This document shows positions 54,670 to 63,290 of a stretch of DNA of 64,000 nt, piece after piece. The translations under genes were made by a program, and so were the position numbers. The stretch covers positions 62,001 to 126,000 of the forward strand of contig JAQZAZ010000004.1 in NCBI GenBank assembly GCA_029239355.1, in the 5' to 3' direction. The notes beneath the pieces are model-generated. The model was not told where the DNA came from and ran no database searches. It was given only the letters and a program-made list of their open reading frames with translations. Position 1 is the first letter of the stretch; each line of letters begins with the position of its first letter. This stretch comes from Sphingobacterium sp. GTDB taxonomy: Bacteria; Bacteroidota; Bacteroidia; Sphingobacteriales; Sphingobacteriaceae.

Positions 54670-55325
54670 TTATTTATCCAATATTTCAAAAAGAGAATTT
54701 AGCGATTTGTATTCCGGGACGATTTCCTTAACCAATCTGACCAAATCCATTTTGTCATCGTTGGAGTTTGCTTTTTTTACAAATGTGCATAAACGTTCTA
54801 CGCGCGCTTTTTGGAAGGCTAAATCCGGTGTATTCACCTTAGCTATCATAATCTTTTCATGACAGGTTTTCCCCATGTTCTCTTCATTTACCAAAAGCTC
54901 TTCATAGATTTTTTCTCCGGGCCGAAGGCCAACGATTTTAATCTCGATATCTTCGGGATAACGATACCCCTTGAGCCTGATCATCTTCTTGGCCAGCGCC
55001 ATAATTTTCACAGGCTCACCTATACCAAAGACATATCACACCACCTTTTCCATTACCGTAGCCTCCTATATCAATTGACAGGCTTTGGGTATCGTCATAT
55101 AATAGCGGGTTATATTTGGATCGGTGATTGTCAATGCCCCGCCCTTGCACATCTGCTTTTCAAACAATGGTACTACCGAACCATTGGCCCCGAGCACATT
55201 ACCAAAGCGGGTCACAATAAAATTAGTCTTTGAATCTATATTGACAGTTGATATAGCAATTTGGACCACGCGCTTGGTAGCCCCGATGACGTTGCTGTAC
55301 AAAAATAAAGACAGTCCAGCAGTTA
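54670..55325 (-). pseudogene. Decayed CapD/FlaA1-type nucleotide-sugar dehydratase (C-terminal remnant)
   Basis: Two pieces in the same frame read as one family. The first, 55325-55066, has NVIGATKRVVQIA, TRFGNVLGANGSVVPLFEKQ and ITRYYMTIPKACQLI. The second, about 55040 to 54670, has GEPVKIMALAKKMIRLKGY, IVGLRPGEKIYEELL and the C-terminal tail. Between them the expected VLEAGVMGKGGEIFVFDM segment is interrupted by TAG at 55066-55068 and a TGA, with local base losses (EATVMEKVV then stop). The N-terminal two thirds, including the Rossmann GxxGxxG and short-chain catalytic residues, are gone. CapD-type UDP-GlcNAc 4,6-dehydratases are usual at the edge of capsule loci, so this is a dead relic next to the exopolysaccharide operon. 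Confidence 0.88.
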
Positions 55326-55335
55326 AATTAAGCAC

Positions 55336-56146
55336 ACGAGCCCAATGGGTACCATCCTAACTACAACACTGGCAAAAAGAACTAAAAAAAACATATATTT
55401 TCGCATAAAAACTAAAAAATTTAAAAAAATACGAGACAAATCATTTTTTCTACAAAAAAAATCAATAAAAATTTAATAAAAAACACACAACAACAAATAA
55501 ATAACATATTATTAATATATAATAAATATATTATTCACTTATTAATACAAAATATCAACAACTAAACAACATAAAAATATAAACTCTGTATTTTTTTTTG
55601 AATAAATTTCCAAACTAAATAACAAAACAATACATCATTATCTATTTTTTTATACAATTTTTAAAAAATTGACCTATTTTTAATACGATATTACCAATAA
55701 AAACAAATAAAATATTCAATTTTATATTTTTAAAACATTTAAAGCACTATAAACCAACCAAAAAACATTATTTTTCAACAATTAACCGCTTAAAAAAACA
55801 AATTACCCTATAATTGGCCTGCAATTTGTACAGAAATGATCAAACTTAGATCTACAATCTACAAACAACACTGAGTACGCAGGAAACTGCAAATCACCTG
55901 TCACTAATATATCAAAGAGACAGGCTAAAAATTATTTTGGATAATATGGCTAACTAAGAAAATTAAAATCACGGAAACGAATCTTATTTTCAAAAACTAA
56001 GACATTTAAATCGTTAGTTTATTTAAATACGTTATAAGGAAATTTTACACCCTTACACAACATTAAATACACTATTTGGTATATCTATCGTGATGATTTT
56101 CAAAACGGCCTTATCATCCATTGAATTTGACTAATCATTCAGTGTT
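55336..56146. other. Extremely AT-rich intergenic region upstream of the exopolysaccharide operon, 811 bp
   Basis: Nearly all A and T with only scattered G/C, especially 55380-55800. No open frame, repeat unit, terminator or clear TAnnTTTG box stands out. It holds the promoter of the operon starting at 56147, probably in its last 200 bp, but I cannot place it. Such DNA is often bent and bound by nucleoid proteins. Confidence 0.6.
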
Positions 56147-57565
56147 ATGCTAAAATATGTTCAAAACCGTGCGTTAACTTGTATTAAAATGTTACTTATA
56201 ATAACAGACGCCATTTGCTTAAATTTGTCTTTTTTACTTGTAAATTCATGGAGCACAGCTAATGGATTCATTGACACAGAGGAGGTCATTTCAAGTAACT
56301 ACTATTCATTCTGGGCCATGTTCAATCTGGCCGCATTAGCACTATCACTCATCCACCATCTGTATAATGATGCAACGATCGAGCACATTGAGCGCATCTA
56401 CAGAGCCACCCTGAAAACTGCAATAGCTTTGATGATAGTCTTCTCAGGCTACGCACTTTTAGCACACCCATTTACTGGCATCGGTTCCTTTCTGATTTCC
56501 CTTACGATCATCGTTTTTCTGTATTGTTTGATTTCCCGATTTTTGCTCACCTACATTTATGTTAAATTGCCAAAACGATTTAACTGGAATAAAAAAGTAG
56601 CCTTGATCGGACATAATGAAAATTTAGACAACATTGCAGCCGCTTTCTCCAGGCAAAATGCTTTCTACACAGTAGACACGATTCCCTTTGAATCGGACGA
56701 AAAAGACCTCAGTAAAGAAGAAAAGATTGACATCTTTAAGCGCTACTTTGAAGAAGTTTCCAAAGCGGGTATTCACGATGTATTTCTCATTGGTTCAAAT
56801 GATATTACAGACTGCAGTCAAGAACTAATCCTAGCCGCAGATCACCAATGCGTACAGCTCAATTTTGTTCCCACTATTACCGCCAACATTGCGTATGGGA
56901 ACGGTCGTCAAGAATCTTTGACCATGCAGCTTCCGGTGCTAAAATCGCATGAAGAACCCATGTCATCCATGGAAAACAGATTAAAAAAGCGTTTCGTTGA
57001 CCTTTTGATTTCATCCTTTGTCATGGTCTTTATATTAAGTTGGATGATTCCCTTAGTTGGCATTATTATTAAAATACAAAGTCCCGGCCCTATCTTTTTC
57101 AGACAGCCCCGCTCTGGCCGCAACAATAAATCTTTCGATTGTTTCAAATTCAGAAGTATGGTTCAGAATAAAGATTCACATGCCAAACAGGCCTCAAAAG
57201 ATGACAACCGCATCACGCCAATTGGACGCTTTCTCAGAAAGACCAATCTTGACGAATTTCCACAATTTATCAACGTCTTTTTGGGACAGATGAGTGTCGT
57301 CGGGCCGAGACCGCATATGCTTTCACATACCGAACACTATAGCAAACTAATTCAGCATTATATGGTACGTCATTTTGTCAAACCCGGTATTACAGGCTGG
57401 GCACAGGTTAACGGATATCGTGGCGAAACAAAAGACCCACAGCTCATGGCAAAGAGAGTCGAATATGACCTGGACTACTTAAGCAACTGGTCTGCCATGT
57501 TGGATTTTAAGATTGTCTGTATGACAGCGATCAATATGATTAAAGGAGAAGAAAATGCATTTTAA
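56147..57565 (+). CDS. Undecaprenyl-phosphate hexose-1-phosphate transferase (WbaP/WcaJ type)
   Basis: 472 residues. N-terminal membrane helices (about 12-130), a Rossmann-like central domain (about 145-265) and a C-terminal bacterial sugar transferase domain from about 280: KKRFVDLLISSFVMVFILSW, IKIQSPGPIFFRQPRSG, FKFRSMVQN, RFLRKTNLDEFPQFINVFLGQMSVVGPRPH and GITGWAQVNGYRGET. It starts exopolysaccharide repeat-unit synthesis by moving a hexose-1-phosphate onto undecaprenyl phosphate at the inner membrane. First gene of the plus-strand operon. The hexose is probably glucose by family, not shown. Confidence 0.93.
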   Translation: MLKYVQNRALTCIKMLLIITDAICLNLSFLLVNSWSTANGFIDTEEVISSNYYSFWAMFNLAALALSLIHHLYNDATIEHIERIYRATLKTAIALMIVFSGYALLAHPFTGIGSFLISLTIIVFLYCLISRFLLTYIYVKLPKRFNWNKKVALIGHNENLDNIAAAFSRQNAFYTVDTIPFESDEKDLSKEEKIDIFKRYFEEVSKAGIHDVFLIGSNDITDCSQELILAADHQCVQLNFVPTITANIAYGNGRQESLTMQLPVLKSHEEPMSSMENRLKKRFVDLLISSFVMVFILSWMIPLVGIIIKIQSPGPIFFRQPRSGRNNKSFDCFKFRSMVQNKDSHAKQASKDDNRITPIGRFLRKTNLDEFPQFINVFLGQMSVVGPRPHMLSHTEHYSKLIQHYMVRHFVKPGITGWAQVNGYRGETKDPQLMAKRVEYDLDYLSNWSAMLDFKIVCMTAINMIKGEENAF

Positions 57566-57613
57566 AATCAATATACAAATTAAAATATCAAAGAACTCAA
57601 GTGTTGACTTGTG

Positions 57614-57664
57614 ATTGTAGGGAGATATTCCGGCCGGTCGCTCCGGCCGGGTATTTCTACAATC
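57614..57664 (+). other. GC-rich hairpin between the initiating transferase and the phosphatase gene
   Basis: CCGGCCGG (57630-57637) pairs with CCGGCCGG (57643-57650) around TCGCT, flanked by A/T pairs with bulges and by ATTGTAG/CTACAAT. No T-run follows, so it is not a normal terminator. It stands out against the AT-rich surroundings and may tune read-through or RNA stability in the operon. Confidence 0.5.
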
Positions 57665-57700
57665 TTCAGGCTCACGGAGTAATCAAAAACAAATAAACAC

Positions 57701-58456
57701 ATGTGGCATTTTTTCAAACGTAATACTTCGAAATATAATTTAGAATGGCTTGGGGTTGATATTCATTCACATATACTGCCGGGAATAGACGATGGTAGTA
57801 CATCCATTGCCCAGAGCGTTGCCCTAATGGATTCACTCATGCAGCTAGGCATATCCACATTCTACTTTACGCCCCATGTGTATCAGGAAGTACATCCCAA
57901 TACGCCCAGATCTATCGCAACTGCATACCAAATCCTACAGCAACAGTATACCGTGAATGGGGGCTACGCAGCAGAATATATGGTTGACAGCCACTTTCAT
58001 TCCCTCATATCCAACGCGAAAGAGCAGGATTTGCTGACACTCCCTGGAAATTTCATCTTGATAGAAATGTCCTATATCCACGAAAGCCGAACCATCGAAG
58101 AGGATATTTTTAAGCTGCTGACCTTGGGCTACAAGCCCATATTGGCGCATCCAGAACGCTATATCTATTACCATGGTTCCATAGAAAATATCAAAAGATT
58201 GCGTGATCGCGGATGCTACCTGCAACTTAACCTGCTCTCTCTCTCTGGGTACTATGGCTCGCGGGAAAAAACAGCAGCCCAACACATGATTGATGGAGGA
58301 CTAATCGATTTCGTTGGTACCGATGTGCACCATAGCAAACATACCAAGGTGCTGGAACAGTACTATACAACTCATAATATCAGCATTTTATTTAAAAATT
58401 GCAGGCTAAAAAACCAAGAGCTAGGAGGACAGGTGCACGCTGTTCTACAACAATAA
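57701..58456 (+). CDS. PHP-family tyrosine-protein phosphatase (CpsB/YwqE type)
   Basis: 251 residues, cytosolic. Metal-binding PHP motifs: GVDIHSHILPGIDDGS at about residue 20, FTPHVYQEVHPN at about 60, HPERYIYY at about 150 and the DFVGTDVHH end at about 205. Bacterial PHP phosphatases of this type remove phosphate from the C-terminal tyrosines of the Wzc/CpsD kinase and so control chain length. A Wzc homologue with a Tyr-rich tail is two genes downstream. It starts 135 bp after the initiating transferase, with a GC-rich hairpin between. Confidence 0.92.
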   Translation: MWHFFKRNTSKYNLEWLGVDIHSHILPGIDDGSTSIAQSVALMDSLMQLGISTFYFTPHVYQEVHPNTPRSIATAYQILQQQYTVNGGYAAEYMVDSHFHSLISNAKEQDLLTLPGNFILIEMSYIHESRTIEEDIFKLLTLGYKPILAHPERYIYYHGSIENIKRLRDRGCYLQLNLLSLSGYYGSREKTAAQHMIDGGLIDFVGTDVHHSKHTKVLEQYYTTHNISILFKNCRLKNQELGGQVHAVLQQ

Positions 58457-58490
58457 ACTACAATTCTACAACACATACAACACCATTAAC

Positions 58491-59300
58491 ATGAGTATTC
58501 CTAAAATCAACTTACACAACGCCCAGTATTTATTATATCTCCTACTTACCTTTTTTTCACTACAGTCCTGTTCAGTAAAAAAAACGGTTTACTTTAACGA
58601 TCTTCCGGCCGATTCAACCCGCTTATTGCGTGCGTCAACAGCCTTCACGGATCCTACCATCCAACAGGATGATATATTAAATATTACCATCCAGACCTCA
58701 GACCCTACCTCGGCCGCTATTTCCAATCAGGCTACGCCTGTACAGGCTGTAGGTGCCAGTTCAGCTAGCAACGTGGGTAATCAACTGATATCTGGTTATC
58801 TGGTCGACAAAAACGGTTATATCAATATTACCCTGTTGGGCGATATCTACGTCAGGGGATTAACCACCTTTCAGGCCAGAGAAAAGATCACCAATCTGGC
58901 AAAAAAATATTATAATGATCCGAATGTCCTTGTGCGCTTCGCCAATTTCAAAGTCACCATCCTAGGAGAGGTCACCAGACCAGCGACCTATAGTTTACCC
59001 AATGAGAAAGTCACCATTCTTGACGCGATGGGACTAGCAGGGGATATGACCATTTATGGCCGTAGGGACAACGTGCTTTTGGCGCGGGATCACGATGGAC
59101 AAAAAGAGCTCGTCCGACTCAATCTTAACGACAGTAAGCTCTTTAGTTCTCCATATTTCTATCTGAAACAAAACGACGTAATCTATGTAGAGCCTGGAAA
59201 AGGCAAGGCAGCAATGAATAATGCTTCACGGACACAAACTTTTGCACTGGTAGGCTCATTTTTATCTTTGCTAGTCGTCGTATTCACCCGTATACATTGA
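58491..59300 (+). CDS. Polysaccharide export outer-membrane lipoprotein (Wza type)
   Basis: 269 residues; lipobox LQSC with Cys27. Poly_export domain about 55-150 (LNITIQTSDPTSAAISNQ, GYLVDKNGYINITLLGDIYV, ITNLAKKYYNDPNVLVRF). SLBB domain about 155-230 (KVTILGEVTRPATYSLPNEK, ILDAMGLAGDMTIYGRRDNV). A C-terminal helix (TFALVGSFLSLLVVVFTRI) probably crosses the outer membrane, as in Wza. It is the exit channel for the polymer and works with the Wzc homologue encoded next. It follows the phosphatase gene by 34 bp. Confidence 0.94.
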   Translation: MSIPKINLHNAQYLLYLLLTFFSLQSCSVKKTVYFNDLPADSTRLLRASTAFTDPTIQQDDILNITIQTSDPTSAAISNQATPVQAVGASSASNVGNQLISGYLVDKNGYINITLLGDIYVRGLTTFQAREKITNLAKKYYNDPNVLVRFANFKVTILGEVTRPATYSLPNEKVTILDAMGLAGDMTIYGRRDNVLLARDHDGQKELVRLNLNDSKLFSSPYFYLKQNDVIYVEPGKGKAAMNNASRTQTFALVGSFLSLLVVVFTRIH

Positions 59301-59366
59301 TGTACCCAAATCCATCATTGTATTTTCATTCAACTACTAAACTTACACGCTCTAACTATCTTTTAT

Positions 59367-61730
59367 ATGAAGAAAATAAACGACTGGGAAGACGAATTAA
59401 CTTTTGAAGACACCAAATCGGACAATCGTGATTTGATACAATTTATTCGACGAATCTATAGCAACTGGTATTGGTTTGCCTTATGTGCGCTCGTCGGATT
59501 AAGCCTGGCTTATCTCTACCTTCGGTATACTAACCCTACCTACACCATTAAGGCCAAATTGCTTGTGTCGGACGATAAAAAAGGTGGAATGGTGGAACCC
59601 TCAGCTTTGCTGGATCTCTCAAGCCTTATGGGCGCAAAAAATTCTGTCGACAATGAAGTAGAGGTATTAAAAACGGCTGACCTTTTTCGGGAAGCAGTAC
59701 TTGCCGAAAAAAGCTATATCACCTATTTCAACGCCGGACAGGTACATAATGCTCCAGTCATGTTGGCTCCCATTGAACTTCAACTACTTTCAAGTCCGGA
59801 CTCTATTCGTGACGGCATGAGCCTTAAAGCCCTTTTAATTGACAGCAAAACCGTCGAATTGTCCAATGCAGACACGAGCTTTCGCACCACCTATGATAAG
59901 GACTTTCACCTACCCAGCGTAGGCACCGTGATCCTGCACAAAAAAGAATATCCTACTGTTGAAGGAATGACCTTTGGCTTTTCTGTTATCCCCATCAAAA
60001 AAGCGGTCGGAAGCCTAGCTGAATCGCTCAACATTGAAGTTACCAATAAAAATGTGTCAACTATAGACCTAACGCTAAATCACGGCATTGCCCAGCGCGG
60101 CGAACAGATCTTACGGACCCTGATTCAAAAGTACATAGAACGAAATTTGCATGATAAAAATGCCGTTGCTGATTCGACCCTTTCTTTCATCAATGCACGA
60201 CTTAAATTTGTCACAGAGGAACTCGCAGGGGTAGAAAATAAAATATCCGGTTATAAGAAGAATGCCCGCCTGTCTGACATCTCCGAGCAGAGCAAGATCC
60301 TCTTGCATACCTCTTCCGAGTATACCAAATCCCTCGCCGAAGCTGAAACGCAGCTTGCCATACTAGATGATATAAGCAAGTATCTCAAGGACAGCAGCAA
60401 TCCACGGATAGTCCCGGCATCTATTATCCCGCAAGATATTTCCTTCAACACCCTGATCCCGCGCTTCAATGAGCTGGTTTTACAGCGTGAAAGGTTACTC
60501 TTGGGCAATACAGTCAATAACCCGATTATTCAAAATATTGACAAACAATTGCAGGGCCTGCGTGCGGATATGATCGCCAATATTCAAAATACAAGGCAAC
60601 AACTGGATCTATCGCGGAATAAACAACAGCAAAGAAGCGACTTGCTGACAAATCAACTTTCAGAAGTACCTACCATCGAGCGCGGGTTTATCGATCTTAC
60701 GCGGATGCAGCAGATCAAACAGGAGCAATATATATTTCTACAACAAAAATGGGAAGAAACAGCTATTAGCCGAACGGCCAACGTTGCCAATGCCAAGGTA
60801 ATTGATTCACCCAAGGCAGATGAATTTCCCATCGCCCCGAAAAAAAAGCTTATCTACGTATTAGGATTGTTGGCAGGCCTGATCACGCCATTAGGAATTA
60901 TTTACCTCAAAGACCTACTTAATGTACGTATTCGTTCGATAGAAGATATTACGAGCCGGAGTAATCTGCCAGTCCTGGGAGCGATTGCACACAACCAAAG
61001 CCATGAGCAGGTTGTGATCACCAAGACTTCAAGATCACCTATAGCCGAACAGTTTAGGGCATTGCGGACCAATCTTGAGTTTGTGTTGCAGGGCGGCAAA
61101 ACCATCCTATTTACCTCATCCATGTCCGGCGAAGGGAAGTCGTACATTGCCTTGAACCTAGCCGTCACACTAGCCTTACTAAATAAACGCGTGGTATTGA
61201 TGGAGCTCGACCTTCGGAAACCCACCTTAACTTCCAAATTATCTATTGACGCAGGGACTGGATTTTCGCACTATGTCGTCCGTTCCGAAATGGAAATAGA
61301 TGAAATCATTACCCCATCGGGCAAACATGAGTTTGTGGACCTTATTCAGGCTGGAATTATTCCCCCTAATCCCGCCGAATTGTTGGTGCTTCAACGGACA
61401 GCAGACCTGATAAACAGCCTCAAAGACCGTTACGATTACATTCTCATCGATGCTCCGCCAGTGGGGCTAGTTACTGACGCACAACTATTAAATCGCTATG
61501 CCGATGTCTGTCTTTATATCATCCGTCAAGACTTCACTTTCAAGGAGCAGTTATTTATTCCAAACGACCTGGAAAAGAAAGGAAAAATCAAACCCATACA
61601 GTTTGTGGTCAATGATGTTCAGGCCAAAGGAAGCTATCAGCGAAATTATGGCTATGGTTACGGCTACGGTTATGGCGATTATGGGCAAGAAGAGAAACAG
61701 CCCTGGTGGAAATTTTGGAACAAGAAATAA
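59367..61730 (+). CDS. Wzc-type polysaccharide copolymerase / tyrosine autokinase
   Basis: 787 residues. Wzz domain with two membrane helices (WYWFALCALVGLSLAYLYL near 35-55 and LIYVLGLLAGLITPLGIIYL near 495), coiled-coil periplasmic arm between (about 270-480), and GNVR-like ERGFIDLTRMQQIKQEQYIF. BY-kinase domain from about 560: Walker A SSMSGEGKSYIALNL (about 580), Walker A' VVLMELDLRKP, Walker B YILIDAPPVG. The Tyr-rich tail at about 760 (YGYGYGYGYGDYGQEE) is the autophosphorylation cluster. It drives polymer length and export, reversed by the PHP phosphatase two genes upstream. The tail then ends in WWKFWNKK. Confidence 0.95.
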   Translation: MKKINDWEDELTFEDTKSDNRDLIQFIRRIYSNWYWFALCALVGLSLAYLYLRYTNPTYTIKAKLLVSDDKKGGMVEPSALLDLSSLMGAKNSVDNEVEVLKTADLFREAVLAEKSYITYFNAGQVHNAPVMLAPIELQLLSSPDSIRDGMSLKALLIDSKTVELSNADTSFRTTYDKDFHLPSVGTVILHKKEYPTVEGMTFGFSVIPIKKAVGSLAESLNIEVTNKNVSTIDLTLNHGIAQRGEQILRTLIQKYIERNLHDKNAVADSTLSFINARLKFVTEELAGVENKISGYKKNARLSDISEQSKILLHTSSEYTKSLAEAETQLAILDDISKYLKDSSNPRIVPASIIPQDISFNTLIPRFNELVLQRERLLLGNTVNNPIIQNIDKQLQGLRADMIANIQNTRQQLDLSRNKQQQRSDLLTNQLSEVPTIERGFIDLTRMQQIKQEQYIFLQQKWEETAISRTANVANAKVIDSPKADEFPIAPKKKLIYVLGLLAGLITPLGIIYLKDLLNVRIRSIEDITSRSNLPVLGAIAHNQSHEQVVITKTSRSPIAEQFRALRTNLEFVLQGGKTILFTSSMSGEGKSYIALNLAVTLALLNKRVVLMELDLRKPTLTSKLSIDAGTGFSHYVVRSEMEIDEIITPSGKHEFVDLIQAGIIPPNPAELLVLQRTADLINSLKDRYDYILIDAPPVGLVTDAQLLNRYADVCLYIIRQDFTFKEQLFIPNDLEKKGKIKPIQFVVNDVQAKGSYQRNYGYGYGYGYGDYGQEEKQPWWKFWNKK

Positions 61731-61748
61731 AAATAAAGCAATCACTCC

Positions 61749-63290
61749 ATGAATAATCCCGCTAAACGAATATTATTGAACACGAGTTTTCTATATGGCA
61801 AGCTTATCTTCTCGGCCTTTGTCACATTATACAGTACCCGGATCTTAATCAGTGCACTGGGCATTGCCGATTTTGGTATTTATAACCTGATCGCAGGCGT
61901 TATCCTGATGCTTGCTTTTATCAATGGAGCCATGACCATCACCACCCAGCGCTACCTTTCGTATCATCTCGGGAAAAATGATAGCCATACGTTAACAAAA
62001 ATATTCAATTCGAGTGTGAGCATCCACTTTATGATCAGCCTTATCATTGTCATCATCCTCGAAGTACTTAGCATTTGGCTCTTGGGTGGTTTTCTTAAAA
62101 TTCCGGGCGACAAGCAGTTTGAAGCTACCTGTTGCTACCATATGATGGTCATCAGCACCTTTTTTACTGTCAATGCTGTCCCATATGATTCACTGATCAA
62201 TGCCAAAGAAGACATGCGATTTGACGCCATCATTGGCATCGTCGAGACAATGCTCAAGCTAATGGCAGCGTATTATATCACCTTTTTCAGCGCGCATAAA
62301 TTGATTGCTTACAGTGCCGGCATCGTGTTTACCACCATTGTGATCCGTATTGCAAAATCATTATGGTGCCGAATAAAATACCAGGAGTCCAGCATACAGA
62401 TGAAATGGTTAAGAGAAGGATATCTTTTTCGTGAAATGCTATCCTATGCCACCTGGAACCTATTTGGATCGATCTGTTATGTCGCCTCCAGCCAAGGCAT
62501 TGCGGTCGTACTAAACCGCTTTTTGGGCGTCAATATGAATGGTACATATGCGATTTCACAGCAAATGAATTCCCAGCTTCAGTCCTTCTCTGTGATCATT
62601 TCAAAAGCCCTAAATCCACAGATCATGAAAAGTGAGGGTATTGGAGACCGGGCGCGGATGACCAAGCTCTCTTTGCTCTCGTCCAAAAGTTCCACCCTAT
62701 TGCTGCTATTTGTAGTCATTCCCCTCATTGCCGAGATGAATGGCGTCCTTCACCTTTGGCTTCCCAAAATACCACCAACAACCGGGCTTTTTTGTACAGT
62801 TGTCCTGATCAATGCAGTCATTAATCAGCTATCAACGGGATTAAAATCCGCTGTGCAAGCCAGCGGAAACATCAAGCTGTATCAATCTGTTGTGGGCAGC
62901 ACTATTATTCTGATTGTCCCCATAACCTATATTTTGCTGCAATTTGGTTGTACTGTATTTCAGGTACTTTTGGCCATGAGCAGCATGGAAGTTGTATCGC
63001 TGACATTGCGTTTAATCATCTGTCATAAAGTCACCAAAATAGGAATCAATCGTTTTTTCAGTGAGGTCATTATCAAAGTTTTATTGGTATCGAGTGTTGC
63101 CGTATGTACCATGATGTTACTTCAATACTGTCTTAATTTCTCCATCCTCCGCCTGTTTCTTACTGTCATGCTCAATGCCATCGTCATGTCCCTCAGCATC
63201 TACCTGTTGGGCATCAATGCATCGGAGCGGACGATGGTGAATGCGGCTATTAAAAAGATAAAGAAAAAAAATATAAGTCTTAGTGTATGA
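61749..63290 (+). CDS. Wzx-type polysaccharide flippase (MOP superfamily)
   Basis: 513 residues with about 12 membrane helices along the whole length. The start (RILLNTSFLYGKLIFSAFVTLYSTRILISALGIADFGIYNLIAGVILMLAFINGAM) is the standard MOP flippase opening with an LG..DFGIY motif and is followed by ITTQRYLSYHLGKND. It flips lipid-linked repeat units across the inner membrane. It begins 18 bp after wzc and overlaps the next gene's start by four bases (ATGA), so translation is coupled. Confidence 0.92.
   Translation: MNNPAKRILLNTSFLYGKLIFSAFVTLYSTRILISALGIADFGIYNLIAGVILMLAFINGAMTITTQRYLSYHLGKNDSHTLTKIFNSSVSIHFMISLIIVIILEVLSIWLLGGFLKIPGDKQFEATCCYHMMVISTFFTVNAVPYDSLINAKEDMRFDAIIGIVETMLKLMAAYYITFFSAHKLIAYSAGIVFTTIVIRIAKSLWCRIKYQESSIQMKWLREGYLFREMLSYATWNLFGSICYVASSQGIAVVLNRFLGVNMNGTYAISQQMNSQLQSFSVIISKALNPQIMKSEGIGDRARMTKLSLLSSKSSTLLLLFVVIPLIAEMNGVLHLWLPKIPPTTGLFCTVVLINAVINQLSTGLKSAVQASGNIKLYQSVVGSTIILIVPITYILLQFGCTVFQVLLAMSSMEVVSLTLRLIICHKVTKIGINRFFSEVIIKVLLVSSVAVCTMMLLQYCLNFSILRLFLTVMLNAIVMSLSIYLLGINASERTMVNAAIKKIKKKNISLSV

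Noticed and set aside
54670..55335. Two separate small genes
   Set aside because: Both pieces belong to consecutive parts of one CapD-type protein in the same frame, split by stops, so one pseudogene is the better call.
55380..55800. Possible replication origin or phase-variable promoter in the AT-rich region
   Set aside because: No DnaA boxes, iterons, or inverted repeats with a recombinase gene were seen; AT content alone is not enough.
61650..61690. Short GGNTAT-type repeat as a tandem repeat locus
   Set aside because: It is the coding sequence of the Tyr/Gly-rich tail of the Wzc kinase, a normal family feature.
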